A stretch of 64,000 nucleotides of DNA from Epiperipatus broadwayi (Eukaryota; Onychophora; Udeonychophora; Euonychophora; Peripatidae), in the NCBI GenBank assembly GCA_028023455.1, contig JAQFVV010006355.1, positions 186,001-250,000 on the forward strand, read 5' to 3'. The position numbers were made by a program, and so were the translations under genes. Below the pieces are notes generated by a model. The model ran no database searches. It was not told where the DNA came from and saw nothing but the letters and a program-made list of their open reading frames with translations. Positions 21,838 to 31,330 of the stretch are shown here, in pieces. Each line of letters opens with the position of its first letter. Position 1 is the stretch's first letter.

Positions 21838-21928
21838 CTCTAACTGTTCACAAATCCTGTCACGATTATATATTGTAGGGTTTATGTTTATCTGGAGTTT
21901 TTCTGGTTGCAGTACTCAGTGTAGAGTG

Positions 21929-22426
21929 CTAATATAACAACATTCTGGCAATACAGGTGTTCCAGATTCCTGTGTCGATCTTTGTGAACAATTTTTTGGT
22001 CTCTTGAACTAATCTCTCAGCCTTGCCATTGCTATCAGGTTGAAATGGTGGGCTGAAGACTAGACCAATGCCATTATTGTCACAAATGTTTTTAAAGGCT
22101 ACAGTGAATGCTGTATCATTATCTGTGACTATCATTCTAGGAAGGTTATGGGTAGCAAATAGCCTTCTAAGAGCTTCTATTGTTGCAGTGGTCTGGAGTG
22201 ATGGAACTTCCAATATCTCCAGCCACTTAGAATATGAGTCAACTACTCCTAATAGTAGTTTGCCTTTCCATGGACCAGCATGGTCCACATGGAGTCTTAT
22301 CCAGAGACCTTCATGTTTAGGCCAGTGAACTGTTTTATTTTTTGCTGGCATGTTTTGATTCATTTTGCAATGCCAGCAGTGGTGGACTTTAGACAATCTC
22401 TGTGTCCAAAGTTGGCCATCATACAT
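21929..22426 (-). CDS. Gypsy integrase (interrupted)
   Basis: A 165-residue frame with part of the zinc-binding region (HHCWHC near residues 15-20) and the integrase core. Catalytic Asp48 sits in HVDHAG, Asp102 in VTDNDTAF, and Glu137 in NGKAERLVQE, with roughly the usual D-x35-E spacing. The enzyme joins element DNA to the host chromosome. The frame ends ARMLLY at a stop where PLE-B begins; the missing tail is found beyond it near 19.0-19.4 kb. Part of the N-terminal zinc finger lies in broken sequence between 22,430 and 22,570. Non-functional as it stands. Confidence 0.9.
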   Translation of the reverse strand: MYDGQLWTQRLSKVHHCWHCKMNQNMPAKNKTVHWPKHEGLWIRLHVDHAGPWKGKLLLGVVDSYSKWLEILEVPSLQTTATIEALRRLFATHNLPRMIVTDNDTAFTVAFKNICDNNGIGLVFSPPFQPDSNGKAERLVQETKKLFTKIDTGIWNTCIARMLLY

Positions 22427-22568
22427 ATGCCCTTATGAGCATCTTCATCAGGACTATCCCTGGATGCCTATTATGCAACAGGTTGAACACTTGGGATTGT
22501 CCTTCTAGGGGGATAACTACTCTAGATCCCCAGATAATACATCTCTTTTCAATTGAGAGCTCCAGCCT

Positions 22569-22772
22569 TCAGGTCCAGTAGGTGGGATGCAACTCCTTTG
22601 GTTTTTTATTTGGCCACCCCTGCTGGATCCAGGTTTTAATTCTTTGGAACCCAGGATCATTTGTGGCCCACTTAACCACTAATTTACTGTTCAGTGGTGT
22701 GTTTGTCCCCAAATCAATTATGTTAACTGACTGACTTGCAGTGATTAGCCTGTCTGCAGATTCTGAAGGCAA
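22569..22772 (-). pseudogene. Gypsy pol linker between RNase H and integrase
   Basis: A 67-residue frame (NSKLVVKWATNDPGFQRIKTW, then WPNKKPKELHPTYW) typical of the connecting segment before the integrase zinc finger in Gypsy pol. It is shifted relative to both neighbouring frames. Confidence 0.7.
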
Positions 22773-23227
22773 ACAACTTGAGGAATCTGTTTCCCCTCAA
22801 TGTAGTGTAGCATAAAATCATATCCTGACAAGAAGTTGAACCACCTCACCATCCATGGTGAGGCAGGCTGAGGGATTCCTTTTTCAGCTGCAAAGATACC
22901 CAATAAAGGTATATGATCTGTTTGCAGTATGAATGATCTCCCATATAGATAGTCATGAAATTTTTTAATTCCATTGATTAAGGCCAGGTCCTCTCTATCA
23001 ATCTGGGCATAATTTTTTCTGCCTTTGAGAGACACTTTAAATGTAAAGGCAATAGGGGTGAATGACCCATCATCATTCTTATGGGACAACACTGTACCTG
23101 TTTCTACTGGTGAAGCATCACATGTCAGTACCAGCATTCTTTCAGGGTCAAAGTGTGCCAGCACCACTTTCTCAGATATAAGGGTTTTCATTTTTTCAAA
23201 GGCATGATCATGATTGCTGTCCCACAT
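22745..23227 (-). pseudogene. Gypsy RNase H domain
   Basis: A 160-residue frame. DNA/RNA hybrid-degrading RNase H features are in order: Asp37 in LTCDASP, Glu79 in the DRED segment of YAQIDREDLALI, and Asp104 in LQTDHIPLLG. The tail includes WMVRWFNFLSGYDF and YIEGKQ, the conserved end of this domain in Gypsy elements. The usual IEKEALAIV helix has Asp where the first Glu is expected. A frameshift separates it from the RT upstream and the linker downstream. Confidence 0.9.
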
Positions 23228-24043
23228 CCAGAGTGTTTTTTATCTAGTAGCCTGTACAGTGGGTCATCTGCCTCTGTTTTGTGGTATAAGAACCCCTCAT
23301 AGTATATTACAAGTCCCAAAAAGGATTGTAATTCTTTTTTTTTACTTGGTGTTTTGGCTTTTTTAATTGCCATAATTTTCTTTTGGGTAGGATGCCACTT
23401 GCATCTATCCTAAATCCCAGAAACTTTAGTTCTTTGGCTTCAAATATGCACTTATCCAAGTTTTTTCTTAGGCCTGCTGCTTTGTACTTATCAAGGAGTT
23501 TTTTTTGTGGAAACTCCAGAGTAGCTCTGGGTCCAAGCCACCAGTAAAAAATCATCAGTAGGGCCCCTGATATTCCTGTGCCCAGTTGATCCATGACTCT
23601 CTGGAATATTGCTGGGGTGACCAATATACCAAAAAGTAACAGGTTCATTTTAAATAAGCCTTTATGAGTTATTATTGACAATACACTTGCTGCCTGATCA
23701 TCGACCGGTAGTTGCAAATATCAAGTCAATTTTAGTAAAAATCCTTCCACCTGACAGTGTGGATAGGATTTTCTTAACTGATGGTGATGGATAATTATTC
23801 GATGCTAGTGCTTTGTTAATCATGCATCAATAATCCTCACAAATCCACACATCACCATTTTCCTGGATGATGGAGACTATTGGGGTGGCCCATTCTGAGT
23901 ATGATATAGGCTCTATTACCCCCTGTCTCCCACCTTTCATGCTCTGCCTCAACTTTAGCTCTCAAGGCCAATGGCGGTGATCTGCTTTGACAACTGATCA
24001 GTTTTATCTCTTTATTCAGTGATAACTGAATTGGTTGTCCCAA
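23188..24043 (-). pseudogene. Gypsy reverse transcriptase, multiply frame-shifted
   Basis: The RT is spread over several frames. 23,852-24,043 holds the N-terminal fingers (QSRSPPLALRAKVEAE, then debris of the WATPIV motif). 23,307-23,717 holds the palm and thumb (THKGLFKMNLLLFGI, PAIFQRVMDQL, KCIFEAKELKFLGF). Around 23,553 the catalytic Asp-Asp pair is readable only in a neighbouring frame (PTDDFLLVAWT), showing a frameshift and a substitution right at the YxDD box. 23,188-23,373 holds the LQSFLGLVIYYEGF connection. It cannot make an active enzyme. Confidence 0.85.
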
Positions 24044-24314
24044 ATACAGACCTAGATCTTTTTTATCACTTCAGGGTCTTTAATTTAGCTAATGTTGTGA
24101 TCTGGTTCACCTTTGACACTGAAAAATCTAAGTGACTGAACCAGTCATGGCCTAATAAGTTGCTATGATCATCTGATGCCACTAACAGTGGTAGGTGTTA
24201 GTTTTGTTAGGCATGGTAATTTTAACTCTTGTCGGACCCAAGAGTTTTATTTTTTTACCCTGATAATCTGTTATAGCCTTAGTGCTAGGATGCAGCTTAT
24301 ATTTATTATTTTTG

Positions 24315-24542
24315 TTAATGATAGCTTGTCTTTTTTGAAGCAATAGACACTGCAGACCCTGTGTCCAGTTCCTTTCTCACTGGCATATCATTAATTATAA
24401 TACTATGTATAAATCCAGACTGATTGTCCTTAATGTGATTTATACTTGCAATTTGTTTATATTTCTTATAGGTGCCTTTGTTGTTTTTGGAATGGGTTTT
24501 TTCATTCTCATATTGGCTGTTTGTCTTTTTAAGTTTAGACAT
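24315..24542 (-). pseudogene. Gypsy protease
   Basis: A 75-residue frame with a Lys/Asn-rich spacer and, at residues 60-62, the DTG of an aspartic protease in RKELDTGSAVSIAS. The flap and second half lie beyond a stop in decayed sequence at 24,050-24,310. In live elements it cleaves the Gag-Pol polyprotein. Confidence 0.8.
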
Positions 24543-25164
24543 GCACTTTTATATGACCGACTTGCTTGCCAAATGAGCACACAGTATGGTAATGTGGACA
24601 TTCTGTTTGTGCATGCATCAGTTCATCGCACCTATAACAATGCTTAACACTCATTGTTGAACTAACTGAATGCTTGTCAGACTCAGCCTTCTGTTCAACT
24701 TTTTGAATGGTAAAATTTATTTTTTGTAATGGCCTTGCTTGACACGCTATAGATTCTGCCAGCATGGCTTGATCTACAGTCTTTTCAAAGTCTATATCTG
24801 TCATCATTAATAGTTTGAGTCTTAAATTATGATCGTTCATCCTACAGATGAAACGATCATGTAGTGCTTCATTTAAGAACTCTTTAAAATCGCACATGAG
24901 TGCTAATGCCTGTATTCGCATTGCGAGTTCTCTAGCTTTTTCGCTCTCTGCTTGAGTACAGAGATTGAAATAATATATCTGCATTATTGTTAACAGTTTT
25001 GGGAAAAAATATTCTGTGAGAATCGCCAACACCTTCTCAAAATTCAAGTCCGCCAGTGTTTTTGATCCAATTTGAGATTTTAAAATATTATACATCTGCG
25101 ACCCAATTATAGTCATCAGCATCACTAATTTTATTTCAGATTTTTTAATCTGATTAGCCTGCAT
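24535..25164 (-). pseudogene. Gypsy Gag with one intact zinc knuckle
   Basis: A 209-residue frame. The first 170 residues are a helical capsid-like domain (LTEYFFPKLLTIMQIYYFN, LCDFKEFLNEALHDRFICRM), as in Gypsy Gag. At residues 176-189 stands a canonical CCHC knuckle (C-x2-C-x4-H-x4-C); a second at 196-209 has lost its second and last cysteines. The start used is a Met about 600 bp inside the 5' LTR. It packs element RNA into particles in live copies. It overlaps the protease frame by 8 bp in another phase. Confidence 0.85.
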
Positions 25165-25771
25165 ATAAAAAATCAGGTGCTCTTTGTAGCTTGACTAGTT
25201 CTCAGGGAACCCTGGGTCAAAAACTTCCATTGAGCCAATTATGTTAGCCATTTTTTTATTTTCCTCTGTTATAACATGAGAAAAATATTTATTTAGTATA
25301 TTTGTGAGTAACCACTCGATATGGTTATTTTTGACAGACTTTTTACTCCACTAGGGTGAGCTTCTGTCTTTTTAGAAAATCCAATTTTGATAGGTTTATG
25401 AACCACCAATCACATTTGTGATCACTTTATTGGTTTATGAAACACCAATCGCGTTTGTGATCACTTTCTTTTTCCTCCCAGAAATAAGTGATTTTGACAA
25501 TGGCTGTTTAGTAAATACAATGAATGTCTATGCTTGCTTATTCATGTATTTTACTTTTTATTTTTACAGAAATAAGTGATTTTAATAATTACTGTTTAGT
25601 AAATACGTATTCATGTATTTTACTTGGACAGTATTTAAGTGTGATTTAGTAATCGCAGATTTGTAACTTACGAGTGTCTATATAAGTGCACACTCACATA
25701 TTTATGTTGCCAAGTTTTTTCTTTTTCCAGCTGTGGGGAAAAAAAATCTTCTGTCTGACTGCACAAAAATC
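25165..25771 (-). repeat. Gypsy leader with tandem repeats
   Basis: Between 5' LTR and gag. A 39-bp unit (GGTTTATGAAMCACCAATC ... GTGATCACTTT) is repeated at 25,393-25,431 and 25,432-25,470, and a looser unit of about 88 bp (GAAATAAGTGATTTT ... TCATGTATTTTACTT) begins at 25,481 and 25,569. A primer-binding site starting with TGG directly after the LTR was looked for and not found. Confidence 0.7.
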
Positions 25772-26405
25772 TGTTATGTTTGGTTTGGATTACAGACCCA
25801 ACCTACAGAAAATAATACTAAGACAAGTATTACAATTAATATATTTATTATATCTACAAATATATATAATACAATATACAGTATATATACAAGAGAATAT
25901 TTACAATGTTGAATACTGTAGCTTAATGTAAACTCTGGGTTCTGCCTACTGCTTTCAGATACACCTGATAGCTTGCCTCATCGTTAGGGTGTATGGCTCT
26001 TCTAGCTGTACAAGACAGCTTGCCTCAAGCCAACAGTAGTCTTAGCAGCATCCAGTCTCTATGGGACTTGCCTAGCTGTGTAGACTAAATAGAATAGTGC
26101 TATCAATGGGAATACTTGCTGTGGTTCAGGTTAGCAGAGCTTTCCTGGGAGAGCATGAACAGTCTTTCAGGTTAGATAGACGTTCTACCCTTATTCTCAC
26201 AAAAGGCTGACTATTTATAACCAGATCTCTGGCATTATTGAAAACCTTTAGATTCAGCAAGCATCATTTCTTATTGGCCTGTAATAATCATTGGCTATGT
26301 TTTATCTATATATCACCCTATTGGCATGTGCAAACAATGCTTAATCCGATCAGATAAGAAGGCATCTGGAATAGTCCACTTTTGAGAGAAGGGAGAACTA
26401 CAACA
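25772..26405 (-). repeat. Gypsy 5' LTR
   Basis: 634 bp, TGTTATG...CTACAACA on the plus strand; aligns end to end with the 3' LTR with scattered substitutions. TATA-like sequence on the minus strand at about 26,211-26,219 (TTATAAATA). Confidence 0.95.
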
Positions 26406-26410
26406 GAAAC

Positions 26411-26675
26411 CATGCTGAATTAATAGTATATTCTTGAAATTTAAGTTATAAAATTTATATCTAGATTAAGATTAGTACCCAAACCTTATGTCAGATTTTC
26501 ATGCTTAATCTGTAAATCAGATTGAACTGTATAAATGGGAAAAAGGGGAATGCCCGATACAATATATATATTGTAATTGTCAGAATTGCACAATCAACAT
26601 GAAAATCATCAAAAAGCAATCTACATGTGCATTCCACATTCTGACATCATAGAATACCAACTTTTTCTTTTACAG
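26411..26675. other. Right flank of the Gypsy element
   Basis: No repeat or gene recognised. The last 20 bases are pyrimidine-rich (CTTTTTCTTTTACAG), forming a strong-looking plus-strand 3' splice site. Confidence 0.45.
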
Positions 26676-26711
26676 CCCACTAAGCTCATGGAGAAAACAA
26701 GGGACTCTTAA
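26676..26711 (+). CDS. Possible short terminal exon of an unknown plus-strand gene
   Basis: A strong acceptor is followed by an open stretch of 11 codons (PTKLMEKTRDS) and TAA, and 25 bp later by AATAAA (26,737-26,742). Acceptor, stop and poly(A) signal fall in the right order and spacing. The peptide is too short to identify, and no upstream exon was found, so this is a weak call. Confidence 0.25.
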   Translation, partial: PTKLMEKTRDS

Positions 26712-26742
26712 CTATTTACCTAAGTGATTGATTGTAAATAAA

Positions 26743-27850
26743 GATTACAAACTGCCAAAAATAATGAGATATCATTATTTATTCATGAATATCCAACACA
26801 AAACCTACCATGGCATGACATTAGTTAATAAATTTATAACTTAATTTAAGATAAATAAATCTTTCCAAATTTTATTAAATGCATTTAATTCTAATTATGC
26901 ACAGACATAGTGTACAGTGATATAAAGGTTTAAAATAATTGGTACTATTTTAGAATACTATTAATGTTGATTGTTTGAATGGATTCCAATCTACTGCATA
27001 GAGACCTATCTGACATCAACTGTCATCATTGCTCTTCTAATGTTAATACAAGTTTATAAACTAAGGCTAATCTTATTACTTGACTATAGTGATCAATTAC
27101 AGGTTATGAAATTAGTATGCAATAAATAATAAAATGTAAATGTAAAATACAGGGATTCATGTCTGTATTACAATAGTTATATAGGACAAATAATGTGATA
27201 AGTGTATGTCTATGGTAGGAAAACCTTCTACCAAGTGTATAACATATACAGTCTTATACATATTACTATGACATATATAAAAAAATGGATGGCATATGGC
27301 TTGATCATTTACCACACATCACTACTTAAATAAAATAATGGTTGTAAGGGATAAGCAGTCACAAATGATGTTACAATCATCAAATACTAATGGATTACAT
27401 AATAATGAGTATCAGATATCACTCATAACCTAAATTGGTGGATACAAGCTGTACATTCTTATCAGTAATAATAATTCAAATACAAGACTAATTAGCTAAA
27501 ACTGACATCTAGTTAACAAAAGTTTAATCTAACTTGTCTATACAACTGGCTTGCCTCCCATTTATAATTTTAAAATTATACTGATTTAATACACTACTAT
27601 TGACTAAATAAAGTGGAAATGACAATTTAACTAATATACAACTTTTAAATAGCATGACAAGAGATTGCGACTAGAAGCTAATTGCCTTTTATAAACATGA
27701 TAAGTGTCGACTAAATTGTGACGAGTTATTTAAATTGAACTAACTACAATCTCCTGTCATACCTGGTTGTAAACCAATTAAGTAAATAATTATTTATTAA
27801 TATATTTCATTAGATAGGAGACAATAATTAACTAAAGATTAGTTTAAAGT
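26743..27850. other. AT-rich DNA, no feature
   Basis: Nothing supported on either strand. Confidence 0.45.
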
Positions 27851-27987
27851 TTATATTTATTCTTTCAAAAGTTCAGGTTTAGCTTTTAAATATTGGTGGA
27901 GTTGATTCTTAAAATCATAGCCATGGTGAATGTAGGTTTAAATCACTATTTCACATTCATAATGGATGCATAGATATCAATGAAGTC

Positions 27988-28201
27988 TTAGTTTAGTGGC
28001 TGGTTCTTCTTGTAACACTGGATATCATCTTTTTTCTCTTTTAAGGTGGATACATAGTGGACACATGTTTGGGTGTTTCTTCTATTGTTGATGGCTTCTT
28101 TGACATGACTCAGTGATGGATTTTTGGTCTGTTTTCTTTCAGCTTGATGGAGCAAGGCAGATAACAGCTTCTCTATTCTTGCATTGGTAGACTTGCTGGA
28201 A
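27988..28201 (-). CDS. Probable terminal exon of an unidentified gene, abutting an LTR
   Basis: After a minus-strand acceptor (TCTGCTAG), a frame of about 70 codons runs to TAA. The peptide is strongly protein-like: KSTNARIEKLLSALLHQAER, a Lys/Asn-rich turn, HVKEAINNRRNTQTCVHYV, and a Lys-rich end KKNQPLN. A poly(A) signal (AATAAA near 27,860) follows after about 120 bp of 3' UTR. I do not recognise the family; no transposon motif is present. The acceptor and the first 5 bases lie in the end of the LTR at 28,197, so the splice site may be donated by the LTR, or the element sits flush with the exon. No upstream exon was identified. Confidence 0.45.
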
Positions 28202-28749
28202 CTAGCAGATAGAATTAATTAAAGCAGAATATAAATAGAACAATAGTAATCACTAGCAGAATAAAGATAGAATATTTATTGCAGAATAATGCCAGAAAGA
28301 TAAAAAAAACCAAAGATAGAATAATAGAAAGGTAATTTCCATCACTATTTATATGATTTGAAGCTATCTTATCAGCAAAATTTGAATCCCTTATCATTTG
28401 GATCCTTTAGTTCATTGGTATGGATAATTCCACTACTTTTGCTGAGGTCTCAGTTTATTTGTCAATACCCTATTTGCAATCTTATATTTTTGAGGAAATA
28501 ACAGCTTTGTTAATTAAATTATGTTAATCATTAAATTGTCTCTTAAATTTTAATGTAGCAATCTGCTTATAAGCATTATAATTACTTTTCTAGAAAGTCA
28601 TATCCACCTTTTTTCTTTTAAACTACTTTTAAGTTAAATTTAGCATGTTATTTTTTTACATTTTAAAAACATATTTTGTATTCAACACAAAATAACTTTA
28701 TAATTACTTATACTGTATAGATTTATCTGGGCATATATATTTAATTTTT

Positions 28750-28851
28750 TTTTTCTCATGTGTCATAGCATCAGCTGGGAAGCGAACCCGCTAACCCGGA
28801 CAACTGTTTGTAAAGCAGCTGTCGCTGACCTCTCGACCACCAATGCTTGAC
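28750..28851 (-). mobile_element. Short tRNA-derived SINE, copy 1, in the left LTR
   Basis: About 96 bp with a complete tRNA-like cloverleaf and an A-tail (poly-T on the plus strand). A box TGGTCGAGAGG and B box GGTTCGCTTCC are present. The ends GTCAAGCAT and ATGCTATGAC pair as an acceptor stem with small bulges, and a CTTTACAAA loop sits in an AGCTG/CAGTT stem. It is flanked by a 16-bp direct repeat (TATATATTTAATTTTT at 28,734-28,749 and 28,852-28,867), a clean retroposition signature. It has essentially no non-tRNA body. Confidence 0.85.
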
Positions 28852-29210
28852 TATATATTTAATTTTTATTTATAAAAATTTATTAAAACTTCTACTTTTA
28901 ACTTTTATTCATACTTTTTAACATCTAAACATGAAGTGTGTATATGTGCATATATATATAGCTGCATATCTCCAAAGCCCGCTAAAAAAAAAAACCATTA
29001 AAGAAAATGATTTTATTTGATTAATAGAATATAATACACATATTTAAAAATTAGTTATACAAAAACAATACATAATCTACAAAATTTTTTAATCATGAGC
29101 TTCCGATTCTTTCAACTTTCACGTTTCCAGTGAAGTATCATTTGAATAAAGACTAGTAATATTTCTTCAAATAACTTAATTTCCTCACTTTATCTGATGG
29201 TTCTTTTATT

Positions 29211-29516
29211 TCACACGAGTTCTGCCACTCTAACTTGGTGGTCTCTCACCTCTGTCAATATTGTCTTTTTAAGAGTCTTCATAATTTTCTCTAATCTCTG
29301 ATCCAGGCCTATCTTTACTTCTGTACATTCTTGCTCTATCTCTCTACTATTTATTTCTATCTCCTGTTTGTGTATACTATATAACTTCTTTTCCATGTTT
29401 CCTATTCTGCCTTTTATCTCATTATGAAATCTTTTCTCTTTAATCTCTTCAACTTCATTTAACATTTTTAATTGATTCTGCACCATCTCTTTTATCTGTA
29501 TTACTTCTACTTTCAC
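29211..29516 (-). pseudogene. Coiled-coil Gag-like fragment
   Basis: A 101-residue highly charged frame (EEIKEKRFHNEIKGRIGNME, REIEQECTEVKIGLDQRLEK) with heptad-like spacing, lacking zinc knuckle or enzyme motifs. It sits between the two LTRs on the element strand. It and the Met-rich frame just after the 5' LTR are probably pieces of one broken N-terminal gag domain. The true start is uncertain. Confidence 0.5.
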
Positions 29517-29691
29517 TTTGTCTGCTTTAACACTCTTTCTGGCTAATCCATAAGTTTATTTTCAATTTTTTCTTCCTCTATACTCTCTTTTATAACTAGG
29601 TCACTTTTTGTGACCTCTATCCCATCACTCTTAAAATCTTTTTTAATCTTTTACCTTTTGTTTATTTTGATTCATCAATTCTCTTAGCATC

Positions 29692-29859
29692 TTATTCCTT
29701 TGTCATCATTTCTATCATTTGAAGATAATTTTCTATCATTTCCATTATTTGAAGTTGGCTCTCTTTTATCATTTTCATCATTTCTTGATGATTTCTATTG
29801 ATTATTTCCATCATCAGCTTCATCATCATTTGCATCTCTGTTGGTTTGTCGATCTCCAT
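29692..29859 (-). pseudogene. Met/Gln-rich coiled-coil start of the gag-like gene
   Basis: An ATG 9 bp after the 5' LTR boundary opens a 55-codon frame (MEIDKPTEMQMMMKLMMEII, later ending QMIEMMTKE) predicted to be a coiled coil. It stops at TAA, and similar charged sequence continues in other frames to the fragment at 29,211-29,516. The position right behind the LTR supports a gag N-terminus. Confidence 0.5.
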
Positions 29860-30132
29860 GATAGAGCTGGAACTAGCAGATAAAATTAATTAAAGCAGAA
29901 TGATAATAATGGCAGAATGGTACTCATTGGTAGAATAAAGACAGAATATTTATTGCAGAATAATGCCAAAAAGATAAAAGACCAAACATAGAATAATAGA
30001 AAGATAATTTCCATCATTATTTTTACGATTAGGTGTTATCTTAATCTCTTGTAATTATTTGATCCTTTGATTCAATGAGTATAGATAACTCCATTATTTT
30101 TTTGCTGAGTTTATTTGTTCAATACCCTATTT

Positions 30133-30523
30133 CAGGGGTCCCCAACCCTATGCCCGCAGGCACCATGGCGCCTGCAGACCATTTTACGTGTGCCCGTCAC
30201 TATCTGAACACGATAAAAAATTATTTATCTGATACAAATAAATTTGTAAAATTTCTTATAAATTATTGTATTATATTGTAATCAAATTGTAGGGCATACT
30301 ATACTTTTACAGCGTAAAAATATAAATGTTAATTATGTTAAAATTTTATTTTTGAAATAAATATTTTTTTGTACATTATATGTATTATTAACAATATCCA
30401 ACTATAAATTTACATTGAAAAAATAAATGGTGCTCGCCACCTGGTTGAAAAAATAAATGGTGCCCGCCACCTGGCCGGTATTATAGAATGTGATCTTAAG
30501 AGCAAAAAGGTTGGGGACCCCTG
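30133..30523. mobile_element. 391-bp hAT-type MITE
   Basis: Perfect 15-bp terminal inverted repeats (CAGGGGTCCCCAACC / GGTTGGGGACCCCTG) and a perfect 8-bp target-site duplication CCCTATTT (30,125-30,132; 30,524-30,531), both hallmarks of hAT transposons. No transposase; the open frame at its left end is incidental. A 30-bp unit with GGTGCYCGCCACCTGG is tandemly duplicated inside (30,417-30,476). Deleting the insert restores the sequence matching the other LTR, CCCTATTTGCAA. Confidence 0.95.
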
Positions 30524-30893
30524 CCCTATTTGCAAGCTCATATTTTTGAGCGAGAATAACAGTCTTTTTAATTAAATTATGTTATTCATTTATCTCCTAA
30601 ATTTTAATCTAGCAATCTGTTTACAAGCATTGTAATTACTTTTTCTAGAATGCCACCCCCCTCCCTTTTAAAACTACTTTTAAGTTAAATTTAGCATCAA
30701 TTTTTTTTTATTTTATATTTTAGAAGCATATTTTGTATTCAACACAAAATAACCTTATAGTTAATTATTTTATTATAGTACATATATTTAATTTTTATTT
30801 ATAAAAATTTATTAAAACTTCTACTTTTAACTTTTGTTCCTACTTTTTAATAGGCGAACGTGAAGTGTATATATATGTATGTATATATATATA

Positions 30894-31278
30894 ACTTCAA
30901 TATATAATAACATGAATTTAAATTTTTCCATTCATTATAGTAATAATGATTGATCTAATTATTATAAAATTATTTAATTATAATTTGGTATATTCTATTT
31001 TATTACTGATTACATGTGTAGCGCTACATGAATTTTAGTTTTGTATGAATTCCTTAAAGTTTATGATATAGCTCTAAATTTGAAATACTAGAATAAATTG
31101 TGATAGCAAACAACAGTACACTATTCCTTTAATAATTAAGTGCTATCGTATGACTATAGTATACTTGTTGCTTAGTTAGTTTATTCTTTGTAGGCAAAAT
31201 CCTCAACATACATATATATAGTTTTTTATAAAAAAAACTACCACTTATTTTAATTATATAGATTCTGTATTATTTCAG
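30894..31278. other. AT-rich DNA before the SLC5 exon
   Basis: No repeat or gene recognised. The end (GTATTATTTCAG) is the acceptor of the SLC5 exon. Confidence 0.5.
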
Positions 31279-31330
31279 ATTCTTTTTATGTCAGTGGCTC
31301 TATATTCGCCTTCTTTGGCATTAAATGCAG
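31279..31330 (+). CDS. SLC5 sodium:solute symporter, internal exon (a)
   Basis: A 52-bp exon between TTATTTCAG and GTAAGATT. It encodes ILFMSVALYSPSLALNA, matching the conserved SLC5A5/6/8/12-type stretch (hydrophobic segment, Tyr-x-Pro, ALALN). It starts in phase 0 and ends with the first base of a codon (G), which joins to TC of the next exon to give Val. These proteins import substrates such as monocarboxylates, vitamins or iodide together with sodium across the plasma membrane; which substrate applies here cannot be told. Upstream exons were not found in the window. Confidence 0.88.

Larger units (their letters stand above)
19460..21925 (-). mobile_element. Penelope-like element PLE-B nested in the Gypsy pol
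   Basis: A near full-length minus-strand PLE inside the Gypsy element: N-terminal domain, RT and GIY-YIG lie in consecutive frames, followed by a 3' end with 40-bp tandem repeats and a hammerhead-like relic. Gypsy pol is broken just after integrase ARMLLY (about 21,929) and resumes at about 19,440, so the PLE landed in an existing Gypsy copy. The coding order and the ISRKWTN C-terminus match PLE-A, so the two belong to one family. Confidence 0.9.
18384..26405 (-). mobile_element. Ty3/Gypsy LTR retrotransposon, minus strand, interrupted by PLE-B
   Basis: LTRs at 18,384-19,015 and 25,772-26,405 bound a minus-strand gag-pol. Order on that strand: 5' LTR, leader, gag with zinc knuckle, protease (DTG), RT, RNase H, integrase, then a PLE-B insertion, the end of pol, polypurine tract and 3' LTR. 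Candidate 5-bp target-site duplication: AAAAC on the left, GAAAC on the right, one mismatch. The LTRs differ at many positions and every pol domain is frame-shifted or stopped, so the copy is old. Domain order RT-RH-IN places it in Metaviridae-type elements. Confidence 0.95.
28197..30893 (-). mobile_element. Non-autonomous LTR retrotransposon with two nested insertions
   Basis: Two long direct repeats (about 28,197-28,960 and 29,868-30,893) flank about 900 bp of internal sequence with coiled-coil gag-like fragments on the minus strand and no pol. The left repeat contains a SINE, the right one a hAT MITE. Without the insertions and their duplicated target sites the repeats are about 645 and 626 bp, which agrees well. 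Both begin TGGAACTAGCAG on the plus strand; the other end fades into TA repeats, so it is approximate. The repeats differ at many positions. ACTT on both outer sides could be a target-site duplication if the LTR starts two bases earlier. Confidence 0.75.
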
